The notes: a model not told the origin generated them from the letters alone. DNA of 64,000 nt from Candidatus Thiodiazotropha endoloripes (GCF_001708965.1 NZ_LVJW01000003.1:2149834-2213833); one strand, 5' to 3'; shown: positions 48,646 through 57,642, numbered from the stretch's first letter. Made by a program: numbers and translations.

Positions 48646-50001
48646 TCAACTCTCCGGGAAGCGAATCTCCACCGCAGCCCCACCCAGATCGGCGGATTTG
48701 CCGAGTTTGATCTCGCCTCCGTAAGCCTGTGCGATATCCAGGGCCACCGCCAAACCGATTCCCTGGCCGGGCTGTCTGGTATCGGCACGATTGCCCCGTT
48801 GAAACACGCTCTGCTGAAGGTGCCGGGGAATCCCCTCCCCATCATCCTCGATGCGAATCGACAGGGCGGGTTCGGTGCTCACTGTCACCCGGACCCGGCT
48901 GCGGCCATATTTACAGGCATTCTCCGTCAGGTTGCCAAGCAGCTCCATCAGATCCCCCTCTTCACCGTAAAAGCGGCTCTCCGGAGCGACCGACGTCTGC
49001 CACTCGATCCCCTTCTCCAGATAGACCTTGTCCAGAGACCTGACCAGTCTTTCAAGCAGCGGCCCGACCTCCAGACTCTGGGTCAGCAGATGTCGCCCTG
49101 AAGCGGCGGCACGCTGCAGTTGATGACTGACGATCTGGTTCATTCGCTCGACCTGCTCCCGCACGGTCTGCTCGCTGTGACTGCCGGGCTGGTCGGCAAC
49201 ACCCTGCAGGATCGCCAGGGGTGTCTTCAGACTGTGGGCCAGATCGCCGAGACTGTCACGATAGCGTTGCTGTCGTGCCTGGGCATGCTGAATCAGGGAG
49301 TTGATATTTGAGGTGAGTCGATTCAACTCTTTCGGGTAGCGCCCCTGGAGTTTTTCCGAGCGCCCCGACTCGATCTCTGTGAGTGCCTCTTCCACTTCCC
49401 TCAGCGGCCGCAACCCCCAACTCAAAACCCACCCCTGCACCAACAGCAGCAGCAGGGCTGCACCACCCAGCCAGAGAAACAGGGTATCGCGATAGGTGGC
49501 AATCTGCTCCTGGATCGGCTGCATGTCCTCAGCCACCGACAGTACATACTTCAACTCCTGCCCATTGAAGTCCTCCCAGACCACTGCGAAGTTGAAGCCC
49601 ATGACATCCCCGACAGCCAATTGGTAGCGCCCGCTCTCAGACTCGCCGGGTGGGATGTCACGGGAAAAACTCAAAGCCTGGCCAAGTGAGGAGCCGGAGT
49701 GCCAGTTGTACCCTTCCGGATATTGGATCACCTGGGCATAGAGACCGGATTCGGGGCGATTGAAGCGGGGATCGGTCAATACCCTGGGCATGGTCAATTG
49801 TCCCTCACTCCCCTCTTCCGCAGCTGCAAGCAGCGCATAGACATTGCTTAACAGTCTGGCCTCGAGCGCCTCCACCGTGGCTGAGCGAAACGCCTTATCC
49901 AGTGACAGACCGGTGAGGCCAAGGAAGGCGCCCAGCACCAGGGTTGCCGCCAACAGCAGACGTTGTCGAATCGAGAGATTAGATATTCCGCTCAAGGGCA
50001 A
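48646..50001 (-). CDS. PhoQ-like sensor histidine kinase
   Basis: Membrane sensor of 451 residues. An N-terminal helix (QRLLLAATLVLGAFLGLTGLSL), a periplasmic domain of about 130 residues, a second helix (LFLWLGGAALLLLLVQGWVL), a HAMP region, the phospho-acceptor helix (LAHSLKTPLAILQGV) and ATPase motifs NLTENACKYG, DDGEGIP and GQGIGLAVALDI are visible. No ATG lies in a plausible place: the best start is TTG at 50001, overlapping the regulator stop by 23 bases, with GAGG upstream. The longer frame to 50169 is rejected. The DLAHSLKTPLA type is that of PhoQ-like sensors. Confidence 0.85.
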   Translation of the reverse strand: MPLSGISNLSIRQRLLLAATLVLGAFLGLTGLSLDKAFRSATVEALEARLLSNVYALLAAAEEGSEGQLTMPRVLTDPRFNRPESGLYAQVIQYPEGYNWHSGSSLGQALSFSRDIPPGESESGRYQLAVGDVMGFNFAVVWEDFNGQELKYVLSVAEDMQPIQEQIATYRDTLFLWLGGAALLLLLVQGWVLSWGLRPLREVEEALTEIESGRSEKLQGRYPKELNRLTSNINSLIQHAQARQQRYRDSLGDLAHSLKTPLAILQGVADQPGSHSEQTVREQVERMNQIVSHQLQRAAASGRHLLTQSLEVGPLLERLVRSLDKVYLEKGIEWQTSVAPESRFYGEEGDLMELLGNLTENACKYGRSRVRVTVSTEPALSIRIEDDGEGIPRHLQQSVFQRGNRADTRQPGQGIGLAVALDIAQAYGGEIKLGKSADLGGAAVEIRFPES

Positions 50002-50659
50002 ACCGGTAACCTCTTCCGCGCAGTGTCTCAATCGGTTTGTAGCGGTCCTCCGGGTCGAGTTTCTTGCGCAGGCGTCTGACAAAAACCTCGATGGTATTAC
50101 TGTCCCGGTCCCAGTCCTGTTCATAGATGTGTTCGGTAAGATCGGTCTTAGAGACCACCTCCCCCGCATGCAGCATCATGTATTCAAGCACCTTGTATTC
50201 GTAGGCAGTCAGCTCCACTGGCTGATCATTGATCGAGACGGCCTGAGTGCGGGTATCCAGGGAGACAGGACCGCCCGACAGCACAGGCTGAGACCAGCCA
50301 CCGGAGCGTCTCAACAGGGCATTCAATCTGGCCAGCAGCTCTTCCACATGGAAGGGTTTCACCAGATAGTCGTCCGCGCCGGCCTCCAAGCCTTCCACCT
50401 TATCCTGCCAGTTGCCTCGTGCGGTAAGTATCAATATCGGAAAGTGCTTATCCAGTTTTCGCAATTCACGGATCAACTCGATACCCGACATTTTCGGTAG
50501 ACCGATATCGACGATGCCCACATCGATCCCATACTCCCGTCCGAGGAAAAGGCCTTCTGCACCATCTTCCGCACTGTCAACGGTGTAGCCGGTTTCAGCC
50601 AGTCGGGCGGCAAGCGGTTCGCGGATTTCCGCTTCATCTTCAACCAACAGAACACGCAT
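49979..50659 (-). CDS. PhoP/OmpR-family response regulator
   Basis: A 226-residue response regulator. The receiver domain has the acidic pair at residues 7-8, phospho-acceptor D51 in VDIGLPKMSG and the conserved Lys in VKPFHVEELLA. The C-terminal winged helix includes LTAYEYKVLEYMMLHAGEVVSK, then RRLRKKLDP and TLRGRGYRFALE. It is translated just ahead of its sensor kinase, with overlapping genes. A PepSY-domain gene lies 66 bp upstream on the same strand, suggesting a three-gene unit. Confidence 0.95.
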   Translation of the reverse strand: MRVLLVEDEAEIREPLAARLAETGYTVDSAEDGAEGLFLGREYGIDVGIVDIGLPKMSGIELIRELRKLDKHFPILILTARGNWQDKVEGLEAGADDYLVKPFHVEELLARLNALLRRSGGWSQPVLSGGPVSLDTRTQAVSINDQPVELTAYEYKVLEYMMLHAGEVVSKTDLTEHIYEQDWDRDSNTIEVFVRRLRKKLDPEDRYKPIETLRGRGYRFALERNI

Positions 50660-50725
50660 CTGTATGCCTCCGAGCGTCAGTTCAGCGGAATAAAACCGGA
50701 TCGGCTTGGCAAATCCGTCTCTCGA

Positions 50726-50992
50726 TCAGCGTCTGCCACCATTGCCTCCACCCCGGTTGTTCGCATTGATTCGTAACCGACGCACCTTACCGTCTTGCGT
50801 CAGAATGCGGATATTGTGCACTCTCTGACCGTCCTGGTTACGGGTTTCCGCCGAAATCACCTGGCCACCGGTACGCTTTTTAGCCTGCTCTACCGCCTTG
50901 TTGAGGCTTACCTCGGCCAATGCCGGGTTCAGCGTCATCAGCAGCAAGCCGAGCAGCAGGGTACGCCAAAGATGTGATCTGCTTTTCCTCAT
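50726..50992 (-). CDS. small exported PepSY-domain protein
   Basis: An 88-residue protein with a signal peptide (LWRTLLLGLLLMTLNPALAE) and a single PepSY-like unit: VSLNKAVEQAKKRTGGQVISAETRNQDG and VHNIRILTQDGKVRRLRINA. A Gly/Asn/Arg tail ends the chain. PepSY proteins of this size are often encoded beside OmpR-type two-component genes and may act as periplasmic inhibitors or sensors. That function is inference. Confidence 0.82.
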   Translation of the reverse strand: MRKSRSHLWRTLLLGLLLMTLNPALAEVSLNKAVEQAKKRTGGQVISAETRNQDGQRVHNIRILTQDGKVRRLRINANNRGGGNGGRR

Positions 50993-51037
50993 AGGATGAA
51001 AACCCGATGGTAGATTTGAAACCTGTTCAGTTCCCTC

Positions 51038-51073
51038 CTGCGGCGAGCCGGGGCTCTCCCCGACTCGCCGCAG
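51038..51073. terminator. strong GC-rich hairpin between glycine-zipper and PepSY genes
   Basis: CTGCGGCGAG (51038-51047) pairs exactly with CTCGCCGCAG (51064-51073). Inside it CGGGG/CCCCG continues the stem after one mismatch around a CTCT loop. It lies about 78 bp past the glycine-zipper stop and 46 bp before the PepSY start. No T-run follows, so it may reduce read-through or protect RNA ends. Confidence 0.5.
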
Positions 51074-51151
51074 ATGGTCTATCAGTTATACCTCTTTCGT
51101 CAGTTTAATGCGATTTTCCAGTCAGACAATCACAGCACAATCAAATTCAGA

Positions 51152-51688
51152 TCAGTGGTCATGGATCGGCCTGACACTGACCCGCACAGGGATCCGCTCT
51201 CCCGGGTGCTGTTTAGTGAAAGTCGTGAAGACCCGGCCCCGATAACGATAGGTCACATCGTAGCCGGCCAGCTGCTCCTCATAGTGGGTCTGATGAGTGG
51301 TTTCACAGCGACGTTCATAGGAAGTTGAATAGTGACCTCCTCCACGCTTCTGATGACTCAGGTCGTGGCCGATGGCGCCACCTAACAGGGTTCCGGCCAG
51401 AGTTGCCGCATCCTTGCCTCTACCGCGTCCGCGACTGACGGAATTGGCGACCACACCACCGATGATACCGCCCAGAACCGTACCGGTGTAGCCATGCTCT
51501 CGGGGCTGGTAGTGGGTGACCTCTTCATCCCAGCAGTGGCGCTCCGGCTCGGTGATCTCCACCGTCCGGTAGACCGGTTCCACATCGATGACCTTGGCGC
51601 TATCCTGATAGCGATCCCTTGGCCCGGCGGTGGCGCTCATCGACAGGGCCAGCGTTAGGATTCCGGTAATCAGTGAGGTTTTATTCAT
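51152..51688 (-). CDS. glycine-zipper 2TM-domain envelope protein
   Basis: A 178-residue protein with a signal peptide (LITGILTLALSMSATAG). A conserved segment (VEPVYRTVEITEPERHCWDEEV) and a glycine-zipper 2TM region (about 68-108: GTVLGGIIGGVVANSV, then AATLAGTLLGGAIGHDLS) follow, and the chain ends with a beta-rich tail (YDVTYRYRGRVFTTF). Members associate with the outer membrane. The His/Cys-rich part (HCWDEEVTHY, CETTHQTHYEE) could bind metal. It is monocistronic by position. Confidence 0.85.
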   Translation of the reverse strand: MNKTSLITGILTLALSMSATAGPRDRYQDSAKVIDVEPVYRTVEITEPERHCWDEEVTHYQPREHGYTGTVLGGIIGGVVANSVSRGRGRGKDAATLAGTLLGGAIGHDLSHQKRGGGHYSTSYERRCETTHQTHYEEQLAGYDVTYRYRGRVFTTFTKQHPGERIPVRVSVRPIHDH

Positions 51689-51783
51689 GACGCTCTCCTG
51701 GCTGATACAGATAATTCAGGTGAGTGGCTCACCCGTTGTTATCTACAGCTTAAGAGAGTCAAACTGAACGCTAACTGAATCTC

Positions 51784-52419
51784 TTACCGTACGGGTTCAA
51801 CCCGTTTACGCCAGACCAGGATTCGGTTGTTCACCGGCATCTCGATATCCTCTTCAAAGATCAGGCCCTGATCCTCGGCCAAAGCATTCAGATCGTCAAA
51901 ATCCCTGATGCCACTAAACGGATCCCGGGATTTCAGCCATTCATCGAAACGACTGTTGCTTTCACTGGTGAAGGCCCCCTGATAGTTGAATGGCCCATAC
52001 AGCACAAACCGCCCATCTGCCTGCAGCACACGGCCAACCCCTTGAAACAGGCTGATCACAGCCGGCCATGACATGATATGGGTGGTATTGGCACTGAATA
52101 CAGCGTCGTAGCGGGTCTTCGGCCAGACAGAAGTAACGTCGAGAGCTAAAGGGGATAGCAGATTGTCCAGTGCGGCTTCAGACAACCAGGCCCGGATGCC
52201 CTCGAGATTCTCCTCCCGGTCGCTGGTTTGCCAGGTCAGATCCGGCATTGCCGCCGCGAAAAAGACCCCATGCTGACCGGTTCCACTGCCGATTTCCAAG
52301 ACCGAGCCTGTCTCACTGAACAACCGCTGCAGCTGATCCAGAATCGGCACCTTGTTCTCATCACAGGCTTCGGCGTAGGGTTTGTTTGCCTGACTCAATT
52401 TGAACTCCAATGGTTGCAT
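51784..52419 (-). CDS. DUF938 SAM-dependent methyltransferase
   Basis: A 211-residue class I methyltransferase-like protein. Motif I is VLEIGSGTGQHGVFFA; ACDENKVPILDQL at the start, MSWPAVISLFQGVGRVL and YGPFNYQGAFTSESN are characteristic of DUF938. The reading frame extends 32 codons upstream, but I chose the Met at 52419 because the family begins just before the ACDENK motif. The substrate is unknown. It stands alone. Confidence 0.88.
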   Translation of the reverse strand: MQPLEFKLSQANKPYAEACDENKVPILDQLQRLFSETGSVLEIGSGTGQHGVFFAAAMPDLTWQTSDREENLEGIRAWLSEAALDNLLSPLALDVTSVWPKTRYDAVFSANTTHIMSWPAVISLFQGVGRVLQADGRFVLYGPFNYQGAFTSESNSRFDEWLKSRDPFSGIRDFDDLNALAEDQGLIFEEDIEMPVNNRILVWRKRVEPVR

Positions 52420-52586
52420 CCCATAACAGTTGCCGATTATAGCTGCTAGTCTGTTTTGAGGCTCCAAGAGATGCGGATTCCAAGTAAAATCCCTTGCAAC
52501 CAGTAGGAGACCCAACGGGCATCAATATTCCGGTTCTGATCTACTCAACAGCCAACTACTCAATGTCAGACAAGCGTGCACAACGA

Positions 52587-53456
52587 TCATGCGATCACAG
52601 CACGCCTGCGGTTGAGCCAGAGGATATAGGCGAAGGTCGGTATCAGCATCAGTATGCCGTACATCACCGGCGCAATGGTCATATTGGGATTATTGAGAAT
52701 CGTGCCGGTAATGAGAATCGCCGTACCACCGTTCTGAATACCGGTCTCTATGGCAATGGTTCGGGCCGTACGGAGCTGCAAGCGGACCAGTTTCGCCGCC
52801 AGGTAGCCCAGACCCAGCGCGAGGCTCGACAACAGCAATGCGGGGACACCTGTCTGATCCAGGAACAGGGACATGGAGGTCCGGTTCTGCCAGATAATTC
52901 CGCCAATCACCAACAGCAACATGAGCAGGGGTACGCGGGTCATCAACTTCTCAAATCTCAGACAGAAGGCCGCCCGATAGTGACGCAGCAGCATACCGAG
53001 CAGTACTGGAATCAGAGTGATCACCACCAGTTTGGCGAAGGTTGGCAGGAAAGGAAGAACAATTTCACTCTGATCACCCAGCTGCCATTCAAGTACCAGC
53101 CCCCCGAGCAGCGGGATGGTCAACGGCGTCACCAGGCTGACGATCGCGGTCAGGGTGATGGAGAGGGCCACATCACCCTGCGCCAGGTAGGAGAACATAT
53201 TCGATGTGGTGCCGCCGGGACTGAAAGCGAGAATCATGAAACCGATGAATAGCTCAGGCGGCAATTGCAGCAGAGAGAGTATGATGAATGCCGCCAACGG
53301 CAGGACGACCATCTGACTGACCACCCCGGTGATGACGGCTGCCGGAGTTTGCACTACCCGCTTGAAATCGGCGGCCACCAGACTGCTGCCCATGCTGAAC
53401 ATGATGCAGAACAGGGTTACCGGCAGCGCCAGTTGCAGTACGATGTCGTGATTCAT
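52587..53456 (-). CDS. BASS-family (bile acid:sodium symporter-like) transporter
   Basis: A 289-residue inner-membrane protein with nine to ten helices. The BASS signature FSPGGTTSNMFSYLAQGDVALSIT lies in the middle, and FALVLGLGYLAA-like and ETGIQNGGTAILITG segments give the second crossover motif, the sodium/substrate site of this fold. The substrate may be an organic anion; many bacterial members carry pantoate, pyruvate-like or other acids. Its start overlaps the prenyltransferase stop (ATGA). Confidence 0.9.
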   Translation of the reverse strand: MNHDIVLQLALPVTLFCIMFSMGSSLVAADFKRVVQTPAAVITGVVSQMVVLPLAAFIILSLLQLPPELFIGFMILAFSPGGTTSNMFSYLAQGDVALSITLTAIVSLVTPLTIPLLGGLVLEWQLGDQSEIVLPFLPTFAKLVVITLIPVLLGMLLRHYRAAFCLRFEKLMTRVPLLMLLLVIGGIIWQNRTSMSLFLDQTGVPALLLSSLALGLGYLAAKLVRLQLRTARTIAIETGIQNGGTAILITGTILNNPNMTIAPVMYGILMLIPTFAYILWLNRRRAVIA

Positions 53457-54301
53457 GGCAGTTGCATCCAGATTGTCGCCAGGTAGGTGGCGCCGAACAG
53501 CAGATAGAAACGGCCGGTCAGCGGCGTCAGCCTGCGGCGCTGGGGTACATTGGCGGTGAGCAGGCTGATCGGGCCGACCAGGGCGATAGAGGTCACCAGC
53601 AACATGACGATTCCCGGTAACATCTGGGTCCAGTAGAGCAAGGCGCTGATCAGATAGACCAGGCTCACCAGCAGGTAGTAGAGCTTGATACCGGAGCGGT
53701 AGCCGATACGCACGATCAAAGTACGGATGCCGGCCTCACGATCCGCTTCGTAATCCCGCAGTTCATTACTCAGCAGCAGCAAGGAGGACAACAGACTGAA
53801 CGGCAGTGACAGCCAGAACACCTCAAGGGTGTAGATGCCGGTGAGTACGTAGTAGGAACCACCGATCAGCAACACCCCCATCAACAGGAACACCAGCAGA
53901 ATACCCAGTCCCCGCTGTTTGTAGTTGACCTTGCCGCCGGTGTAACCCCAGGCGCCGGCCACCCCGATCAGCCCGAGCAGCAACAGAGGCCAGCCCCGGA
54001 TGCTCACCATGTAGAGCCCCAGGGCGATGGCCAGCAACATCACCCCCCAGCCTATGGCGGCATTACGCCGTATCGCCTGCCTGAGCGCCGGTTCCAGTCC
54101 GGGGGTTTGCAGATCGGGCGTGTCATTGATCAGATTCACTGCCACTTGCAGCAACACCCCGGTCAACAGCACCAGCCAGGCCAACCAGCCATCCACGGCC
54201 TGGTCGATCAGCGCCAGGCTGACACCCAAGCCACAGGTGGCAATGGCCACCACCAGGGAAAAGGGCCGCATGGCAGCGAAAAAACTGTATTTACCACTCA
54301 T
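53453..54301 (-). CDS. UbiA/MenA-type prenyltransferase
   Basis: A 282-residue inner-membrane prenyltransferase with about eight helices. The first Asp motif reads NDTPD (59-63) and lacks the third acidic residue of the canonical NDxxDxxxD. The second, NELRDYEADREAG, is complete. Overall it resembles the MenA branch (MRPFSLVVAIATCGLGV, TLIVRIGYRSGIKLYYLL). No menaquinone or ubiquinone genes adjoin it. The start is the ATG at 54301, overlapping the porin stop as ATGA; its stop overlaps the transporter start. An upstream extension of 13 codons is unlikely. Confidence 0.85.
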   Translation of the reverse strand: MSGKYSFFAAMRPFSLVVAIATCGLGVSLALIDQAVDGWLAWLVLLTGVLLQVAVNLINDTPDLQTPGLEPALRQAIRRNAAIGWGVMLLAIALGLYMVSIRGWPLLLLGLIGVAGAWGYTGGKVNYKQRGLGILLVFLLMGVLLIGGSYYVLTGIYTLEVFWLSLPFSLLSSLLLLSNELRDYEADREAGIRTLIVRIGYRSGIKLYYLLVSLVYLISALLYWTQMLPGIVMLLVTSIALVGPISLLTANVPQRRRLTPLTGRFYLLFGATYLATIWMQLP

Positions 54302-55548
54302 AGACGATATGACCAGGTGACATCGAGAGAGACCACCCACTGGTGCTTCTCCTCTCCAAAGAAAGCTGTCGGCACCCGGCCACCGAATGGCGCGCCGGAA
54401 CCGGAATAGTGATCATAGCGCAGTTCAGGTCGAATCCTGAGTCCCTCTTCCAGCCACCAGGAGAGATTGGCGGTTACCCCCCGGTAGATACCCGCTGGCA
54501 GCAGTGCGTGAGCCCCATCCGCATCCCTGAACCACTCCAGTCTCAATCCGATCTGACTCTCTTCCCACCACTGCAGGTACCAGTTCAGATTGGCGCCGTA
54601 CCAGCGGCTGTCCCGGGTGATCAGAAAACCGGGTGGGTTGTTGTCGTCCGCCAGCAGATCGCCACCTTCCTGATAGCCGTAGACTGCGTTCAGCGCGACC
54701 CGGTGGATCGGATTGAAACGGTGACTCAACAACACCGAGTGCATGCGGCGCAAGAGCTTTTCGCCCGTAGTGCTGACCGCGTTGAACGGCCGTGTCTGTT
54801 CAGTCAGGCCATCTTCCGACTGTTCGTAGCCGATGATGTTCTCAATATCGAGCCAGGTCCTGAAATCGGCACTGCGCCAACGAATGTCGAACAGCAGCGT
54901 CTTGTCATCGTTGTTGTCCTGCAGGTTGTTCCAACCCTGCACCAATCCCAGACCGACAGACCAGAGACCAAGCTCTGCGGCCATCGGCAGCTTTAACGCC
55001 CCCATCACCCCCGCATGCTTGACCGGTTGATAGACAAAGGCGTAAGAGTGGGTATAGAAGCCGGTTGGCGGATTGACCGGAGCACCGATCTCATATCCCA
55101 GAGAGGTGAACCAGCTCCCCGCAATCCAGGAAAAACCGTCCGCCAGCGGCAGGTAACCGCTGAGGAACCACTGGGGTATGAGAAACAGCCGCTCCTTGTC
55201 CTCGTTGATAGCGAGTTCGTCATCCAGACCGTAGGTAATGGCCGCGTCCTCACCGTAGCGCAAGTCGACTTCGAAACCCCAGTCGGACTCTGCCAGTGCG
55301 GGACCGGGAAAGGGACCGATCCGGGGTTTGATATTGGAGTTCGGTGACTTTTCGATGATCAACTCCGCCCGATTGAGGTTGATCCCTTCATCAAAATTCA
55401 GAAATCCTGACGGGAAAACATTCTCCGACGGCGTGTCATTGGCAATGGTGCCGAACTGGATGCGACTCTGCAATGTGGGCCAGGCGGAAGCCTGGCACGT
55501 GGAGAGTGTGAATCCCAGTAATAGAAAAGAGATTACCGATTTTGTCAT
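54298..55548 (-). CDS. outer-membrane porin-like barrel (BBP2-like)
   Basis: A 416-residue beta-barrel with a signal peptide (SVISFLLLGFTLSTCQASA). Aromatic-rich alternating strands run to a C-terminal aromatic residue near the end (VSLDVTWSYRL). The segment GYEIGAPVNPPTGFYTHSYAFVYQPVKHAGVMG strongly recalls the BBP2 porin family. It is the first gene of a tightly overlapping operon with a prenyltransferase and a BASS transporter. The ATG at 55548 was preferred over one four codons upstream; both are possible. Confidence 0.85.
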   Translation of the reverse strand: MTKSVISFLLLGFTLSTCQASAWPTLQSRIQFGTIANDTPSENVFPSGFLNFDEGINLNRAELIIEKSPNSNIKPRIGPFPGPALAESDWGFEVDLRYGEDAAITYGLDDELAINEDKERLFLIPQWFLSGYLPLADGFSWIAGSWFTSLGYEIGAPVNPPTGFYTHSYAFVYQPVKHAGVMGALKLPMAAELGLWSVGLGLVQGWNNLQDNNDDKTLLFDIRWRSADFRTWLDIENIIGYEQSEDGLTEQTRPFNAVSTTGEKLLRRMHSVLLSHRFNPIHRVALNAVYGYQEGGDLLADDNNPPGFLITRDSRWYGANLNWYLQWWEESQIGLRLEWFRDADGAHALLPAGIYRGVTANLSWWLEEGLRIRPELRYDHYSGSGAPFGGRVPTAFFGEEKHQWVVSLDVTWSYRL

Positions 55549-55897
55549 AGCCTGAATCATATTGGGCCGCTACTCTATGCCATTACAGACCGAGCCGGCT
55601 TGATCTGTGACAAATCACAGCATCGGCATTCCGATCGAGGCATGAGTGGAAAATGTAAAATGGGTATCGTCTCTATGCATTCCGTAGAACTTGCCATGCA
55701 CCTGAATGACCAAGACTGATATCAGAATATCTCACATCGCCATAGGTTGAGAATTTGTGAATAACGCTACTCTCACCACTGACAAAGTCAGGGTAGGATC
55801 CCAGATCAATTGAAGCTATTCCGGAGACGAGTTGGCAATACTGAGATGACGTTGTTCGTCATCATCACCCCCATGGATAACAGGCCAGAAAAACTCT
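55549..55897. other. divergent intergenic region, porin operon / ABC exporter
   Basis: About 350 bp between divergent operons. It contains the CRP/FNR-type dyad at 55605-55620. No gene is visible. Confidence 0.5.
55605..55620. promoter_or_regulatory. CRP/FNR-superfamily-like dyad upstream of porin operon
   Basis: CTGTGA-caaa-TCACAG is a perfect 6-bp inverted repeat around 4 bp. The half-sites TGTGA/TCACA are those of CRP, but the 4-bp spacer, 14 bp in all, is that of FNR-type boxes. It lies 57-72 bp upstream of the porin start, a usual promoter distance. Confidence 0.5.
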
Positions 55898-56833
55898 ATG
55901 AGTGCAGTAATTCAAAATAATCCAAAACCCTTACTGGCTGCCCATGGGCTGGTAAAGCACTTCGGCTCCACACGGGTCGTGGATGGGGTCGATCTACAGT
56001 GTCGATCCGGAGAAATCCTCGGCATGTTGGGAGCCAACGGCGCGGGTAAAACCACCACGCTGCGTCTCTGTTACGGTTTTTTGCAGCCCGACGAAGGCAG
56101 CGTGTTTATCGATGGAGTCGAACGGCAGAAAGACCCGGACGGGGTCAATCGCCAGATCGGTGTCTGTACCCAGGATGATACCTTTGATACCGATTTTACC
56201 GTGCGGGACAACCTGCTCTGGTTCGGACACTATTTCCGCCCGAGACCGACTGACCTTGAGTCCCGGGTTAAGGAGCTGTTGGATCGTTTCGATCTCACCC
56301 GTTACGCGAAGGCTAAACCGGACACCCTCTCCGGCGGCTATCGACGCCGGTTGATGATCGCCAGAGCCCTGGTGCACCAGCCTAAAGTGCTTTTCCTGGA
56401 CGAACCGACAACCGGACTGGACCCTCAGGCACGGATGGCGGTATGGGAGCTCGTAGACGGATTACGTAACGAAGGGTTGGGAATCGTACTGACCACCCAC
56501 TACATGGATGAAGCCGAACGTTTATCGGACAATTTGCTGGTCCTGAAGGAGGGACAGGTGGTCTCGGTGGGAGCACCGCGTACGGTTTTAGGGGATCTGG
56601 TGGGTGAGCACGTTGTGGTGCTGGATGCCAAGATCCCGCAGGCAGAGATGATAGAGTCCTGGCTTGATAAGGAGGGATTTGGCGAACCAACGCGAATTCT
56701 GAACACATGGCAATTTGCCCTCGACGGTGCGGGACTGGCTCGCTTCTCCGCCGCCTTCGGGCAGTTACGGTTTGAAGTTCGGCCACCCAATCTCGATGAT
56801 CTGTTCCTGCAATTGACGGATGACGACTCATGA
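55898..56833 (+). CDS. ABC transporter ATP-binding protein (NodI-like)
   Basis: A 311-residue ATPase. Walker A is GANGAGKTTTL, the signature is LSGGYRRRLMIARAL, Walker B is VLFLDEPTTGLDPQ and the switch His is in LTTHYMDEAERLSD. A C-terminal extension (about 220-310) with the DLFLQLT ending is typical of NodI/DrrA-type exporters. It overlaps the permease start by four bases (ATGA). The substrate is unknown; the Nod-factor name is by family only. Confidence 0.93.
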   Translation: MSAVIQNNPKPLLAAHGLVKHFGSTRVVDGVDLQCRSGEILGMLGANGAGKTTTLRLCYGFLQPDEGSVFIDGVERQKDPDGVNRQIGVCTQDDTFDTDFTVRDNLLWFGHYFRPRPTDLESRVKELLDRFDLTRYAKAKPDTLSGGYRRRLMIARALVHQPKVLFLDEPTTGLDPQARMAVWELVDGLRNEGLGIVLTTHYMDEAERLSDNLLVLKEGQVVSVGAPRTVLGDLVGEHVVVLDAKIPQAEMIESWLDKEGFGEPTRILNTWQFALDGAGLARFSAAFGQLRFEVRPPNLDDLFLQLTDDDS

Positions 56834-57642
56834 GGCTCTATCTGGCCATGACAGCCTGGCAGAGCTGGGCCGTATTGCGGCGTCATTTGACCGTCTACCT
56901 GCGTAACTGGCACACCGCCGCGCTGCCACCGATCTTTGAACCGATCATCCTGCTGTTGGTCTTCGGAGTCGGTCTGGGGAGTAATATCCCCGACTTCGAC
57001 TGGAAGTCGCAGAATGTTTCGTATCTGGCCTATCTGGCACCCGGCATTCTCGCCTACACCGTTTTCATGACAGCGTTTTTTCAGGCGTTGTTTGCCGCCT
57101 ACATCCGCATGCACTACCAGAAGACCTGGGACGGTCAGCTGACCACCCAGGTGAGATTGGAACATGTAGTCTGGGGTGAAGCGCTCTGGTCAGCCAGCCT
57201 GGGCCTTGCTTATGCGGTTATCGTAATCTTCGTACTGCTCGGCTTTAATCTGGGGGGGTGGCTCGACCTTCACTGGACCGGCGTGATTGCGACCCTGCCA
57301 CTGCTGTTTCTTGCTGGAGTCGCCTTTGCGGGCCTGGGTCTGCTGTTCACAGCAATCGTGCCGACCATCGATCACATGAACATCCCGTTCTATCTGGTGA
57401 TCATGCCTCTCGGTTTTGCCAGCAACACCTACTTCCCTCTGGAGAGTGATGCCTTGTTGGCCCAGGCCTGGTTGATGATCAATCCTCTACACCATCTGGC
57501 GGAGGGGATACGGCTGTTAATGTTGTCAGGTATCTGGAGTTACCACCTGATTATGGCGGTGTTTTTATTCCTTCTGATGATTCTTATTCTGTTACCGGTC
57601 GACCTGCGGCTGTTACGCCGCAGAGTGTTGGGGGAGAGATGA
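56830..57642 (+). CDS. ABC-2 type permease (NodJ-like)
   Basis: A 270-residue inner-membrane permease with six helices (for example PIILLLVFGVGLG, YLAPGILAYTVFMTAFFQALFAAY and LYAVIV-like segments). Sequence features RNWHTAALPPIFEPI and NPLHHLAEGIRLL match NodJ. It pairs with the preceding ATPase as a two-gene exporter; no periplasmic adaptor is present. Confidence 0.92.
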   Translation: MRLYLAMTAWQSWAVLRRHLTVYLRNWHTAALPPIFEPIILLLVFGVGLGSNIPDFDWKSQNVSYLAYLAPGILAYTVFMTAFFQALFAAYIRMHYQKTWDGQLTTQVRLEHVVWGEALWSASLGLAYAVIVIFVLLGFNLGGWLDLHWTGVIATLPLLFLAGVAFAGLGLLFTAIVPTIDHMNIPFYLVIMPLGFASNTYFPLESDALLAQAWLMINPLHHLAEGIRLLMLSGIWSYHLIMAVFLFLLMILILLPVDLRLLRRRVLGER

